Assembly: GCA_947647505.1 (NCBI GenBank)
Contig: CANSKO010000016.1
Location: forward strand, 1-64,000
Direction of reading: 5' to 3'
Length of the DNA: 64,000 bases
Origin: an uncultured Roseburia sp.
GTDB lineage: Bacteria; Bacillota; Clostridia; Lachnospirales; Lachnospiraceae
A program made the translations under genes and the position numbers. Position 1 is the stretch's first letter. Every line of letters begins with the position of its first letter. Below, piece after piece: positions 42,243-50,700 of this stretch. Under the pieces are notes generated by a model. It was not told the DNA's origin. It saw nothing but the letters and a program-made list of their open reading frames with translations, and ran no database searches.

Positions 42243-43397
42243 TTACTCCAGAAATGTTTTTTCATATGCTTTTACAATCCCATCCCAGCTATAGTCTGTA
42301 AGAATGCGCCGCTTCGCCCTGCTGCCAAACGCATCCCGCTCCTTCTGCCCCATTCTGTCCGTCCGCGCAATCAGCTCCGACAGGCTGCCCGGCTCCTTCG
42401 TCCAGTAAAGCGCCGCGTCTTCGCCAACCTCCCGGTTAAATCCCACGTCAAACAGAAGATTGACCTGCGTGCCGGACAGCGCCTCTAACAGCGACGGATT
42501 CGTACCGCCTACCGCGTGTCCATGCAGATAGGCGCATGCATTTTCACGAATTTTTTTCAGCAGCGCTTCCTCATAGACGGTCTGACAGAACACAATCCGC
42601 TTATCCCGATCAAACCCCGTAGACTGTTTTAAGCGAAAGAAAAACGGATTTTCTTCCACATTGCTGATAATCGCCAGCTTTTTGTCCGTCCCGGAACGCA
42701 TAAACTCACAAAGCATCGTCTCATAATTATTCTCCGGCACAAATCTTCCCACAATCAGATAATAGGAAAACGGCGCAAGATCCCATTTCCGATACCATTC
42801 GGTCAGCTGCGCGTCCCCATCTGGCAGACCGCTTGCGGAAACGTCCGCGCCATATGCAATATATTTTGTCTGCGGCGCATACGCTTCATACGTCGTCCGG
42901 ATATACCGTTCGATATTTTTGGAATCGCAGATCAGAAGATCTGCATGCTTTACCATGCGTTTTTCCGAATATTTCCAGTATGCGCGGATGGCGCGGTTCC
43001 ATTTTGCCCGCATCCATTCGTGCCCGTCCGGATTGACATAAAGACGGCCTCCCATCTTATGCAGCCTGCGCTTCAAAAAGCCGATAAACGGACCGATCCG
43101 ACAGGCCAGCACATAAACGACCGGCCGCTTTGCCTTATGCGCCCTGCAATAGCGCAGACAACGGCAAAACGCCGCCAGATCGTACCAGACCGCCTTCGCG
43201 GGGCCGATGCGGGGCGTCCTGATCGGAAAGCATCGGCAGCCCTGGTATTCAAATTCTCCGGAGCGCTCTGCCATGCATGCCACATGATAGCGGAGCTCCC
43301 CGCTTTTTTTCCTTCTGGTAAGCTGTTCGACAAACGTCTCGAATCCGCCGTATTTCGCCGGAATCCCTTTGCTGCCAATAATAAACACATCCCGCAT
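42243..43397 (-). CDS. DUF1972/GT4 glycosyltransferase, beta-1,4-rhamnosyltransferase-like
   Basis: A 384-residue GT-B transferase. Its N-terminal DUF1972 domain starts MRDVFIIGSKGIPAKYGGFE, the Cps2T-type signature. The C-terminal half has FSYYLIVGRFVPENNYETML and HAVGGTNPSLLEALSG, the nucleotide-sugar site of GT4 enzymes. Cps2T adds rhamnose in pneumococcal capsule; donor and linkage here are inferred from that. Adjacent on both sides to GT2 genes. Confidence 0.88.
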   Translation of the reverse strand: MRDVFIIGSKGIPAKYGGFETFVEQLTRRKKSGELRYHVACMAERSGEFEYQGCRCFPIRTPRIGPAKAVWYDLAAFCRCLRYCRAHKAKRPVVYVLACRIGPFIGFLKRRLHKMGGRLYVNPDGHEWMRAKWNRAIRAYWKYSEKRMVKHADLLICDSKNIERYIRTTYEAYAPQTKYIAYGADVSASGLPDGDAQLTEWYRKWDLAPFSYYLIVGRFVPENNYETMLCEFMRSGTDKKLAIISNVEENPFFFRLKQSTGFDRDKRIVFCQTVYEEALLKKIRENACAYLHGHAVGGTNPSLLEALSGTQVNLLFDVGFNREVGEDAALYWTKEPGSLSELIARTDRMGQKERDAFGSRAKRRILTDYSWDGIVKAYEKTFLE

Positions 43398-43437
43398 TTA
43401 CATTCTCCCATACAGACAGACGGCCAGCTGCCGCCCG

Positions 43438-45126
43438 TTATTTCATCGCATATGTGTGGTTCGGTTTCAGACTCAGATTGCAGTTGTAGCAGGGGTCCGG
43501 CTTTGCCAGCTTCTGCTCCCATCTGTCCAGAAACAGCTTCTTCTGCCGCTCGCGCGAAAAGTCCTCCGCCCTTTCCTCCCGCTTCCTTCCGCGCACAACC
43601 GCCGTCGCTTCAGGCGTCACGACGGCTGCATAGCCCTGCTCTGCAAGGCGAAAACAAAAATCCGCATCCCGGTACCATCCATCCAGCGCCTCTTCCATGC
43701 CGCCTGCGTCTGCAAACGCGCTTCGTTTGAACATGGCGCAGTCCAGCGAAAGCGCACTGACGTTCTGCGGTATCGCCGCATGCAGAAAATAGCCTTTGTA
43801 TTCCGCCGGCAGCCCTCCGCTGGCGCCAATCAGACTGCCGTCCCCGTCATAAAGGACGCCGCAGGATGCAACGCGCCCCGCTTCGTTTAAAAGCTTTGCG
43901 CCCACTACGCCGACCGCCGCATGCTGGCACGTTCCAAGCAGCGTCTCAATCAGTCCCTTTGGCCTGACCTTAACCTGCTTTCGAATATACAGGATATACT
44001 CTCCGACGCATGCCTTCTCAATCGCATTTTGAAACGAGTCAATCCGCATATAGTGGATATTCAGGCGATATGCGCCGTCTCCTGCGCCTTCCTTCTGATA
44101 ATGGCGGCGAATGCGCCGAAGCTGCTCCTTCTCTTCTGCAACGACGGTAATCGCATAGTCCCCCCGCAGGGCATACCGCACCCGGTAAACGCCAAGATTA
44201 GGCGTAACAGACGCAGCTCCCGGCTCGTTTCGCCGTTTCAAATGCGCTTCAATCGCGCGGCAGCCATTGTCAAACGCATATGCCTTGTCCGCGCTGTTTC
44301 CGGCCGTTGAGCCTTCGTGCATCCTCCAATGGTACAGGATTTTTGGCACGTGCCGGACAATGGCTCCCGCGTCCACACAGCGAAGCGCGAAATCATAATC
44401 CTGCGCGCCGTCGTACTCCTTTTGCAGTCCGCCCGTCTTTTGCAGCAAAGCGGCGGAGAACATCAGAAAATGACAGAAATAATTATTGTGGCGCAGAAAT
44501 TCCAGATTAAAATCCGGTTTGAAATGCGGTCTGCTGTGCTGCGCGCCGTCTTTGTCTATTTTATCTTCATCCGAATACACCATCGCATATGCCCGCTCTT
44601 CTTCTGTATAAGAACGGTTTAAGCATGCCGCCATCTCATACAGCGCGTTTCCGGCGAGCACGTCGTCGTGATCCATCAGCGCAATGTATGCGCCGTTTGC
44701 CATTGCAAATCCGCTGTTTGTATTTTCTGAAATCCCGCCGTTTTCCGCCAGCGCAAGATAGCGGATGCGCGCATCCTTCTTTGCATAGGCGCGCACGCAC
44801 GACGCCACCGCCTCCGTTTTGCTTCCGTCTGCGATGCACAGCTCCCAGTTTGCATAGCTTTGCGCCAGCACAGATTCCAAAAGCGCGCGCAGATACGCCT
44901 CTTTCGTTTCATAAGCGGGAACGACAATGCTGATCAGCGGACTGTACGAAAGAGGCTCTTCCATCTGTCGGCGAAGCTCCTCTTCCGTCGGCAGATAGCG
45001 CCTGTAATGCTTTGCATACGAAAGCATGGGCGAGCTTCTCCGCTCCCGTATTTTCCTGTAAAGCCCCCGTATCCCATATCGTTTCAGAAGGCTGACCGCA
45101 TACCCGTATTGATATTTCAGATTCAT
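43438..45126 (-). CDS. Two-domain GT2 glycosyltransferase (first domain intact)
   Basis: A 562-residue protein. Domain 1 (about 55-285) is a full GT-A fold: ISIVVPAYETKEAYLRALLE, CIADGSKTEAV, metal motif ALMDHDDVLA and YDGAQDYDFALRC. Domain 2 (about 315-540) keeps a GT-A outline, including LDCAMFKRSAFADAGGMEEA and WYRDADFCFRLAEQGY, but its nucleotide site is replaced by YILYIRKQVKVRPKG and has no DXD. It ends in KPDPCYNCNLSL, a motif shared with the other two long transferases of the cluster. It starts four bases after the sugar transferase gene. Confidence 0.85.
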   Translation of the reverse strand: MNLKYQYGYAVSLLKRYGIRGLYRKIRERRSSPMLSYAKHYRRYLPTEEELRRQMEEPLSYSPLISIVVPAYETKEAYLRALLESVLAQSYANWELCIADGSKTEAVASCVRAYAKKDARIRYLALAENGGISENTNSGFAMANGAYIALMDHDDVLAGNALYEMAACLNRSYTEEERAYAMVYSDEDKIDKDGAQHSRPHFKPDFNLEFLRHNNYFCHFLMFSAALLQKTGGLQKEYDGAQDYDFALRCVDAGAIVRHVPKILYHWRMHEGSTAGNSADKAYAFDNGCRAIEAHLKRRNEPGAASVTPNLGVYRVRYALRGDYAITVVAEEKEQLRRIRRHYQKEGAGDGAYRLNIHYMRIDSFQNAIEKACVGEYILYIRKQVKVRPKGLIETLLGTCQHAAVGVVGAKLLNEAGRVASCGVLYDGDGSLIGASGGLPAEYKGYFLHAAIPQNVSALSLDCAMFKRSAFADAGGMEEALDGWYRDADFCFRLAEQGYAAVVTPEATAVVRGRKREERAEDFSRERQKKLFLDRWEQKLAKPDPCYNCNLSLKPNHTYAMK

Positions 45127-45130
45127 GCCG

Positions 45131-46540
45131 TTATTCCGAACCCTTTCCCGTAATCACCACCTGCAGCGTCTTCGCCAGTATTTTGAAATCCAGTCCAATG
45201 CTCCACTGCGAAATATAATGCGTGTCCAAAAGGACCACCTCTTCAAAATCCCGGATGTCACTGCGGCCGCTGACCTGCCACATGCCCGTGATCCCCGGCT
45301 TAATGCCAAGCCTTGCTCTGTGATGAATCTGATACTGGTCAAATTCCTCAAGCGTCGGCGGCCTTGTGCCGACCAGGCTCATATCGCCCCGCAGCACATT
45401 AAAAAACTGCGGCAGCTCATCGATCGAATATTTGCGCATGACCTTTCCCACCGGAAAGACCCTCGGATCATCCGCCATTTTAAACATCAGTCCCGACATT
45501 TCATTTTGCCCCATCAGAGACGCTTTCTGCTCCTCCGCATTCACATTCATCGAACGAAATTTGTAGAGCTTGAATTTTCTTCCGTTCTTCCCCACGCGCA
45601 CCTGTGAAAAAAACACAGGACCGGGCGACTGGATTTTAATCATCGGCGCAAAAATAAAAAAAGCGATTCCACATGCAAAAAGGCCGATCACGCTTCCGAC
45701 GATGTCCATCAGGCGCTTGGCAAACAGCTGTCTGGGCGAAGCGATTTTCATGCTGGAGGTTAAGACCATGTAATTGCCGTATTTCTCCACTACCTTATTC
45801 GGCGCGAGCGCATTCATATGCACCAGATTAAAATGCACGATCAGCCCCATCTCCAAAAGCTCATTGGCAAGCGCCTGCGAGCTTTCCCTCGTATTGCCGT
45901 TGATAAACACTTCATCCACTACGTTCTTGCGGAGATATTCATAAAAATCATCCGCATTGGCGACGACCGGCACGCCGCAGATCTTCGCGCCCCGCAGCTT
46001 TCTGTCCACGACGACGACGCCGGATACGACGAAATCTTTATACGGCAGGTGCGCAAATTCCATCAGCGCCTCTCTCGCATATTCTTCCGTTGTCACCAGT
46101 ATCATAACCGAAAGGTTCTTTTCCTTTTTCATCCGGCTGCGAATCAGGTATTTCAGCAGAATTCTTCCGCCATACACAAACGCCATAGAAATGATCCAAT
46201 AGGAAAATATGACTTTTCGGGAATAAATCTCCGTCTGCTTCGTCGCAACCTCATAAGCCAAAACGCCGGCAAATATAATCGTGCAGAACGTAATGCACGA
46301 ATTGAGTTCCTGAAAATGCCCTCTGCGCAAAATCCCGGCATACGGTTCAAAAAAGAATACGACGCAGATATCAATCAATGCCATAGCGACCGCAAGCCTC
46401 TCATACGGCTCGTTAAAATACGGCAGATGCCATCCAAGCCGCATGACATAGGCAACCACAAGCGCAAGCTGCATGCAAAAAATATCGAGAATTGTAAAAT
46501 CCAAATGTTTTAACCAGCTTTTTCGTTCCCTTTTATACAA
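45131..46540 (-). CDS. Polyprenyl-phosphate sugar phosphotransferase initiating glycan synthesis
   Basis: A 469-residue protein of the WcaJ/CpsE family. Four or five N-terminal TM segments (about 10-130), a cytoplasmic nucleotide-binding-like domain (about 145-255), then the catalytic monotopic domain (about 275-469) with KRLMDIVGSVIGLFACG, LYKFRSMNVNAEE, SIDELPQFFNVLRGDMSLVG and TRPPTLEEF. It transfers a sugar-1-phosphate to undecaprenyl phosphate, the committed step. The first sugar is not readable. The zinc-ribbon gene lies 42 bases upstream. Confidence 0.93.
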   Translation of the reverse strand: MYKRERKSWLKHLDFTILDIFCMQLALVVAYVMRLGWHLPYFNEPYERLAVAMALIDICVVFFFEPYAGILRRGHFQELNSCITFCTIIFAGVLAYEVATKQTEIYSRKVIFSYWIISMAFVYGGRILLKYLIRSRMKKEKNLSVMILVTTEEYAREALMEFAHLPYKDFVVSGVVVVDRKLRGAKICGVPVVANADDFYEYLRKNVVDEVFINGNTRESSQALANELLEMGLIVHFNLVHMNALAPNKVVEKYGNYMVLTSSMKIASPRQLFAKRLMDIVGSVIGLFACGIAFFIFAPMIKIQSPGPVFFSQVRVGKNGRKFKLYKFRSMNVNAEEQKASLMGQNEMSGLMFKMADDPRVFPVGKVMRKYSIDELPQFFNVLRGDMSLVGTRPPTLEEFDQYQIHHRARLGIKPGITGMWQVSGRSDIRDFEEVVLLDTHYISQWSIGLDFKILAKTLQVVITGKGSE

Positions 46541-46582
46541 AACGTTCCACCTCCTGATTGCCGGATGGCAGGAAAGTATTTC

Positions 46583-46780
46583 TTATTCTTCTCTTGCGCC
46601 ATGCAGATACAGCCACGTCCTCGCGTAATTCTTCCGTTCTTCTTCCGACATAGCCCCTATCTTTTCATGGGAAAGCTTCGTGACGGCCATCTCCTGCTCG
46701 CCGCATTTGAAGCACTCGACGTTCTTTCTTCTTGATACGACCCGAATCCAGCCGCAGCTCGGGCAAATATATACTTTCAT
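46583..46780 (-). CDS. 65-residue zinc-ribbon protein in the polysaccharide operon
   Basis: Two CxxC knuckles, CPSC (residues 6-9) and CFKC (about 23-26), in MKVYICPSCGWIRVVSRRKN form a rubredoxin-like or zinc-ribbon fold; the rest is helical. It begins directly where the GT2 gene stops, one base apart, so it is translationally coupled. No known polysaccharide enzyme has this form. It may be a structural or regulatory partner of its neighbours. Confidence 0.7.
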   Translation of the reverse strand: MKVYICPSCGWIRVVSRRKNVECFKCGEQEMAVTKLSHEKIGAMSEEERKNYARTWLYLHGAREE

Positions 46781-47725
46781 TTACGCTTCCCCTGACCGTT
46801 CCTCTTTTTGTATTTTCAGATGATGCAGTTCCATTTCAAAATCCTGCCGGTTCTTCTGCCCCATGGTTTTTAAAATAAGCCCGGAGAAAAACGACTGCAT
46901 GGCCGCCAGCATTGCAAAGCCGCATACAATCAGCGTCGGAAAATGCGGCACCAGTCCGGTCTTCGTATATTCGACCATGATCGGTATCAGAAACAGAATC
47001 GAAAGCACGGCAAGCGCCATAGAAAGCAGTCCGAAAAAGTGCATCGGCTTGTACGTCTGGTACATTCTTGCGATCGTACAGAGCACCCGAAACCCGTCGG
47101 AGAACGTATTCAGCTTGGAAACGCTTCCCTCCGGCCGGTCGCGGTACTCAATAATCACATTTTCCAGCTGCATATTTTTATCCGCCGCGTGAATGCTCAT
47201 TTCCGTTTCAATTTCAAAGCCCTTTGACAGCACGGGAAACGATTTTACAAACAGATAGCTGAACGCCCGGTAACCCGTCAGTATATCTTTAATATCCGCA
47301 TCAAACAGCCGATTGATGCTTCTTCGCACGAGAGAATTTCCGAAATTGTGAAACGCCCGCTTATTTTCCGTAAAATAGGTGGAGGAAAGCCTGTCTCCCA
47401 CAACCATATCGGCATTTTTCTCGAACACCGGGCGAATCAGCTCCGGCGCGGCCTCCACCGGATACGTATCGTCCCCGTCGATGATAATATAACATTCCGC
47501 TTCCACATCGCGGAACATTCTGCGGATGACGTTCCCTTTTCCCTGTTTGTATTCATACCGCACAATGGCCCCGGCCCTGCGGGCGATCGCATCCGTGCCG
47601 TCCGTCGAATTGTTGTCATACACATACACGACCGCCTCCGGCAACACCCGTTTAAAATCTTCCACTACCTTCTGAATCGTCCTGCTTTCGTTATAGCAGG
47701 GAATCAGTACCGCTATTTTATCCAT
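46781..47725 (-). CDS. Membrane GT2 glycosyltransferase, polyprenyl-phosphate type
   Basis: A 314-residue protein with a cytoplasmic GT-A domain (about 1-225): IAVLIPCYNESRTIQKVV, YVYDNNSTDGTD, metal site IDGDDTYP, and LTGYRAFSYLFVKSFP. Two C-terminal TM segments (about 230-252 and 265-287) follow. The architecture is that of dolichol-phosphate mannosyltransferase-like enzymes. It may make a lipid-linked sugar or extend the repeat unit. One base separates it from the flippase gene. Confidence 0.85.
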   Translation of the reverse strand: MDKIAVLIPCYNESRTIQKVVEDFKRVLPEAVVYVYDNNSTDGTDAIARRAGAIVRYEYKQGKGNVIRRMFRDVEAECYIIIDGDDTYPVEAAPELIRPVFEKNADMVVGDRLSSTYFTENKRAFHNFGNSLVRRSINRLFDADIKDILTGYRAFSYLFVKSFPVLSKGFEIETEMSIHAADKNMQLENVIIEYRDRPEGSVSKLNTFSDGFRVLCTIARMYQTYKPMHFFGLLSMALAVLSILFLIPIMVEYTKTGLVPHFPTLIVCGFAMLAAMQSFFSGLILKTMGQKNRQDFEMELHHLKIQKEERSGEA

Positions 47726-47726
47726 T

Positions 47727-48956
47727 TCAGGCTCCCTTCCATTTTCGCATCTTACGGTATATGCAGTATACCTCTATTATAATCTGAATCGCAAGCGTTA
47801 TCAACAGTGCGATCACAACGCCGTCCATAACGTAATAACGCACGAGCAGCATGGAAGCGATCCATGACGAAAGCAATCCGCCGATTCCGACTGCCGTCTG
47901 TCCCCTGATTTCCCGCAGCACGGTACAGACTGGAAACAGACACGCATTGACGGCAATCAAAAGCGTCGAAAAAATAATCGGCACAAACAGGTACGTATAC
48001 GCGCGTATTTCTTCCGGAAACACCAGAAGCAAAAACCACTCTCCAAGCAGCGCCGACGCCACGACGGCCAGAATCGAAAGCAGGAAAAAGACAATCGCCA
48101 CTTTTTTCAAAATATCGACAAAGCCCTTTTTGTCGTTTTCCTTCAGACGGTCGGCAAGCGGCAAAATCAGCGGTATGAAAACCGTACTGGCGCCCACCTG
48201 CACGATCATGCTTGGCGTTGCAACCGAATTATAATATCCCAGCGCCGTATCCCCATAGTAACGCTCCAGAAAATATTTCGGCAGCGAAATGGAAAGATTG
48301 TTTGTCACGGCTACCACCACAAGCGGCGCCATTGCAAGCATCAGCTTTTTAACGGCCGCCCCATCCGTTGCGGCATCCGGGACAAGAAAACGCCTTGCCA
48401 CGCGCATGTCGTACAGATACGCCGTCAGAAACGTCGTAAGCGTCATACAGCCGATCGCCAGAACGAGATTCTTTGTCAGATACAGCACGCCGCAAAAGGA
48501 GGCCAGCATCAGAATGCCGCGCGCAACGTAGGAATAGCAGATATAATCCATGCGCCCGTTCTTCTGGTCAATGCCATGATACACATCGATCCACGCTTCC
48601 CCGCATTTATAAATCATATAAATCAGAATCGATCCCCACTGATACGGCGTATAATCGTTAAACAGCAGTCCCGCCGCGCAGATCAGAAACGAAAGGGCCA
48701 TCGCATACAGACGGGACCGGATATACGTATGGTCCGAATATTCCCCGTACACGTCCGAAACCTGGTACTGCCTCGTATTAAACAGGGCCATAATGCCAAA
48801 CGCCGCTGTAAACGTCATGGCAATGCCGTATACGCCGGCGTCGGAAAAGCCGGAAAGATGCACGACCAGAATCGTCGTCAGCCACTGGCAGCCATAGTAA
48901 AACATTGTGCCAAAGCTGTTATAAAAAATGTTTGCAAGCGTTGATTTCTTCTCCAT
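47727..48956 (-). CDS. Wzx-type polysaccharide flippase
   Basis: A 409-residue membrane protein with about 12 TM segments and no soluble domain, of the MOP/Polysacc_synt family. Long amphipathic helices and segments such as STLANIFYNSFGTMFYYGCQ near the start match Wzx proteins. It moves the lipid-linked repeat unit outward. Its presence implies the Wzx/Wzy route, so one of the large membrane proteins nearby should be the polymerase. Confidence 0.85.
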   Translation of the reverse strand: MEKKSTLANIFYNSFGTMFYYGCQWLTTILVVHLSGFSDAGVYGIAMTFTAAFGIMALFNTRQYQVSDVYGEYSDHTYIRSRLYAMALSFLICAAGLLFNDYTPYQWGSILIYMIYKCGEAWIDVYHGIDQKNGRMDYICYSYVARGILMLASFCGVLYLTKNLVLAIGCMTLTTFLTAYLYDMRVARRFLVPDAATDGAAVKKLMLAMAPLVVVAVTNNLSISLPKYFLERYYGDTALGYYNSVATPSMIVQVGASTVFIPLILPLADRLKENDKKGFVDILKKVAIVFFLLSILAVVASALLGEWFLLLVFPEEIRAYTYLFVPIIFSTLLIAVNACLFPVCTVLREIRGQTAVGIGGLLSSWIASMLLVRYYVMDGVVIALLITLAIQIIIEVYCIYRKMRKWKGA

Positions 48957-48975
48957 TGCATCTGCCTTTCCACCA

Positions 48976-50700
48976 TTACAGATCCATCGTATAATCCGCG
49001 CGGTGCAGCGTCAGATTCGGATTATAGTAAGGATCGCCTTCCGTAATTTCCCGCTCCCACTTCGACTGGAAGCGGTCGATCTCCGTCTGAAACCGCGCCT
49101 GTTTTTCTACCGTGTCCTCATAACCTCTGGATTTGGACTCGTAATGATACAGTCTTGCATACGGATTGAACAAAATCTTATATCCGGCGGCGCGAATCTT
49201 CATGGCAAGGTCCACATCGTTTAACGCCACGACAAAATCCTCCTCCATGCCGCCCACTTCTTCGTATACGGCCCGCCGTACCATAAAGCACGCGCCTGTC
49301 ACGCCGCTGACCTCCCGTTCACACAGAGCAAACGGATAGCCCTGCGCGTCCCGGTCTCTAAGGCTCCAGAGCGCGTGCGCCGCAAAGCCGCCCATGCCAA
49401 TGATAACGCCCGCATGCTGAATCGTGCGGTCTCCATAGTAAAGCATTGCGCCGCAAGCCCCAACGCCCGGCTTTAATGCAGAAGCAACCAGCTCGCGCAG
49501 CGCAAAGGCGTCCATGCATTCCGTATCGTTATTTAAAAACAAAAGCAGTTCCCCCTTTGCGCGCTGTACGGCAAAATTATTAATCGCAGAATAATTAAAG
49601 CTTCCGTTCCACGTCACAATGCGCACACGCTTATCCTGTCGCTCCAGCGCTTCGTAAAATGCAAACGTCTCTTCCCGCTCACTGTTATTTTCTGCAATAA
49701 TTATTTCAAAATTCGTATAATCGCTCCGTTTCAGCGCATTCAGGCACAGCGTCAAATCCTCCAGATGATCTTTGTTCGGAATAATGATGCTGACAAGAGG
49801 CTCCTGCTCCAGCGTCTGCCGAATATGAAAAAAGCCTGGCACATCAGACGCTTCCACCGTCCCCCGTATCCCCTCTTCGGTCATCCAGCGCCGCAGACAG
49901 CCGGCGTTTTCCGGCTTTACGCTGTGTGTAAAGCTGCCGCGCGCCTCTTCTGTTACAACGTTAGAAAACAGGACTTTTGGAAGATGCAGGATATGCTCTG
50001 CATGCCGAAACGCCTGCAGGGACAGATCGTACCAGTCATTTCCTGCAAATTGAACCGAAGCGCCTTTCCGCTCCATTGCCTCCAGAAGGCTTCTTCGGAC
50101 TGCAAAACAGCGTCCCAGATAGGGGAAATTTAATAAAAGCTGTTCGCTTGCATCCGGTTTGAAAAACGGACGGCTGCGTTTTTTGCCTGTACAGTTGTCC
50201 TCATCCGTATAGAGCAGATCCGCCGGATGATCATTTCCTTTGCGAATCCGGCTGATATGCCGCTCATACCTTCCGGATGCCGCCAGCGAAATTTCATAGA
50301 GATATTCCGGGCGAACCCGAACCGCTTCCCCGCAAAACACGAAAATATCCCCGTCCGCCCGTGCAAGCAGATCAGAAATCGTGCTGCTTCCCGTCACTCT
50401 GGCAAACGAAATCCGTTTGCAGGTCTGCTCCTGCCATCCGGCGCTTTTTACATCGACGCCTTCCTCCGCTACGATGACAAAGGCATACTCTTTCGCGCGC
50501 GCACTTTTCTTCTGCGCCGACAGCTCCTTTTTCGACGCGTTATGATGTCTGCACCATGTCATATACGCAGACTCCTCGTTGACGGGCACGCCCAGCTTGC
50601 GCAGCGCTTTTTTCACGGTAAACGCCGCTCCGTAATAGCGCAGATAATACGCCGCCTTCTGCGCCCTGTTTTTTCCTTCCAGATCAAAACTGCTCAGCAT
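48976..50700 (-). CDS. Two-domain GT2 glycosyltransferase (second domain intact)
   Basis: A 574-residue protein. The first half (about 60-280) is GT-like but decayed: it keeps ADLLYTDEDNCTGKKRSRPF without a proper nucleotide motif. The second half (about 300-545) is a full GT-A domain with VSIIIPNKDHLEDLTLCLNA, IIIAENNS, metal motif LFLNNDTE, VTGACFMVRRAVYEEVGG and ALNDVDLAMKIRAAGYK. It ends GDPYYNPNLTLHRADYTMDL. It overlaps the 628-residue gene by 17 bases. Mirror image of the 562- and 628-residue proteins in which half is intact. Confidence 0.85.
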   Translation of the reverse strand: MLSSFDLEGKNRAQKAAYYLRYYGAAFTVKKALRKLGVPVNEESAYMTWCRHHNASKKELSAQKKSARAKEYAFVIVAEEGVDVKSAGWQEQTCKRISFARVTGSSTISDLLARADGDIFVFCGEAVRVRPEYLYEISLAASGRYERHISRIRKGNDHPADLLYTDEDNCTGKKRSRPFFKPDASEQLLLNFPYLGRCFAVRRSLLEAMERKGASVQFAGNDWYDLSLQAFRHAEHILHLPKVLFSNVVTEEARGSFTHSVKPENAGCLRRWMTEEGIRGTVEASDVPGFFHIRQTLEQEPLVSIIIPNKDHLEDLTLCLNALKRSDYTNFEIIIAENNSEREETFAFYEALERQDKRVRIVTWNGSFNYSAINNFAVQRAKGELLLFLNNDTECMDAFALRELVASALKPGVGACGAMLYYGDRTIQHAGVIIGMGGFAAHALWSLRDRDAQGYPFALCEREVSGVTGACFMVRRAVYEEVGGMEEDFVVALNDVDLAMKIRAAGYKILFNPYARLYHYESKSRGYEDTVEKQARFQTEIDRFQSKWEREITEGDPYYNPNLTLHRADYTMDL

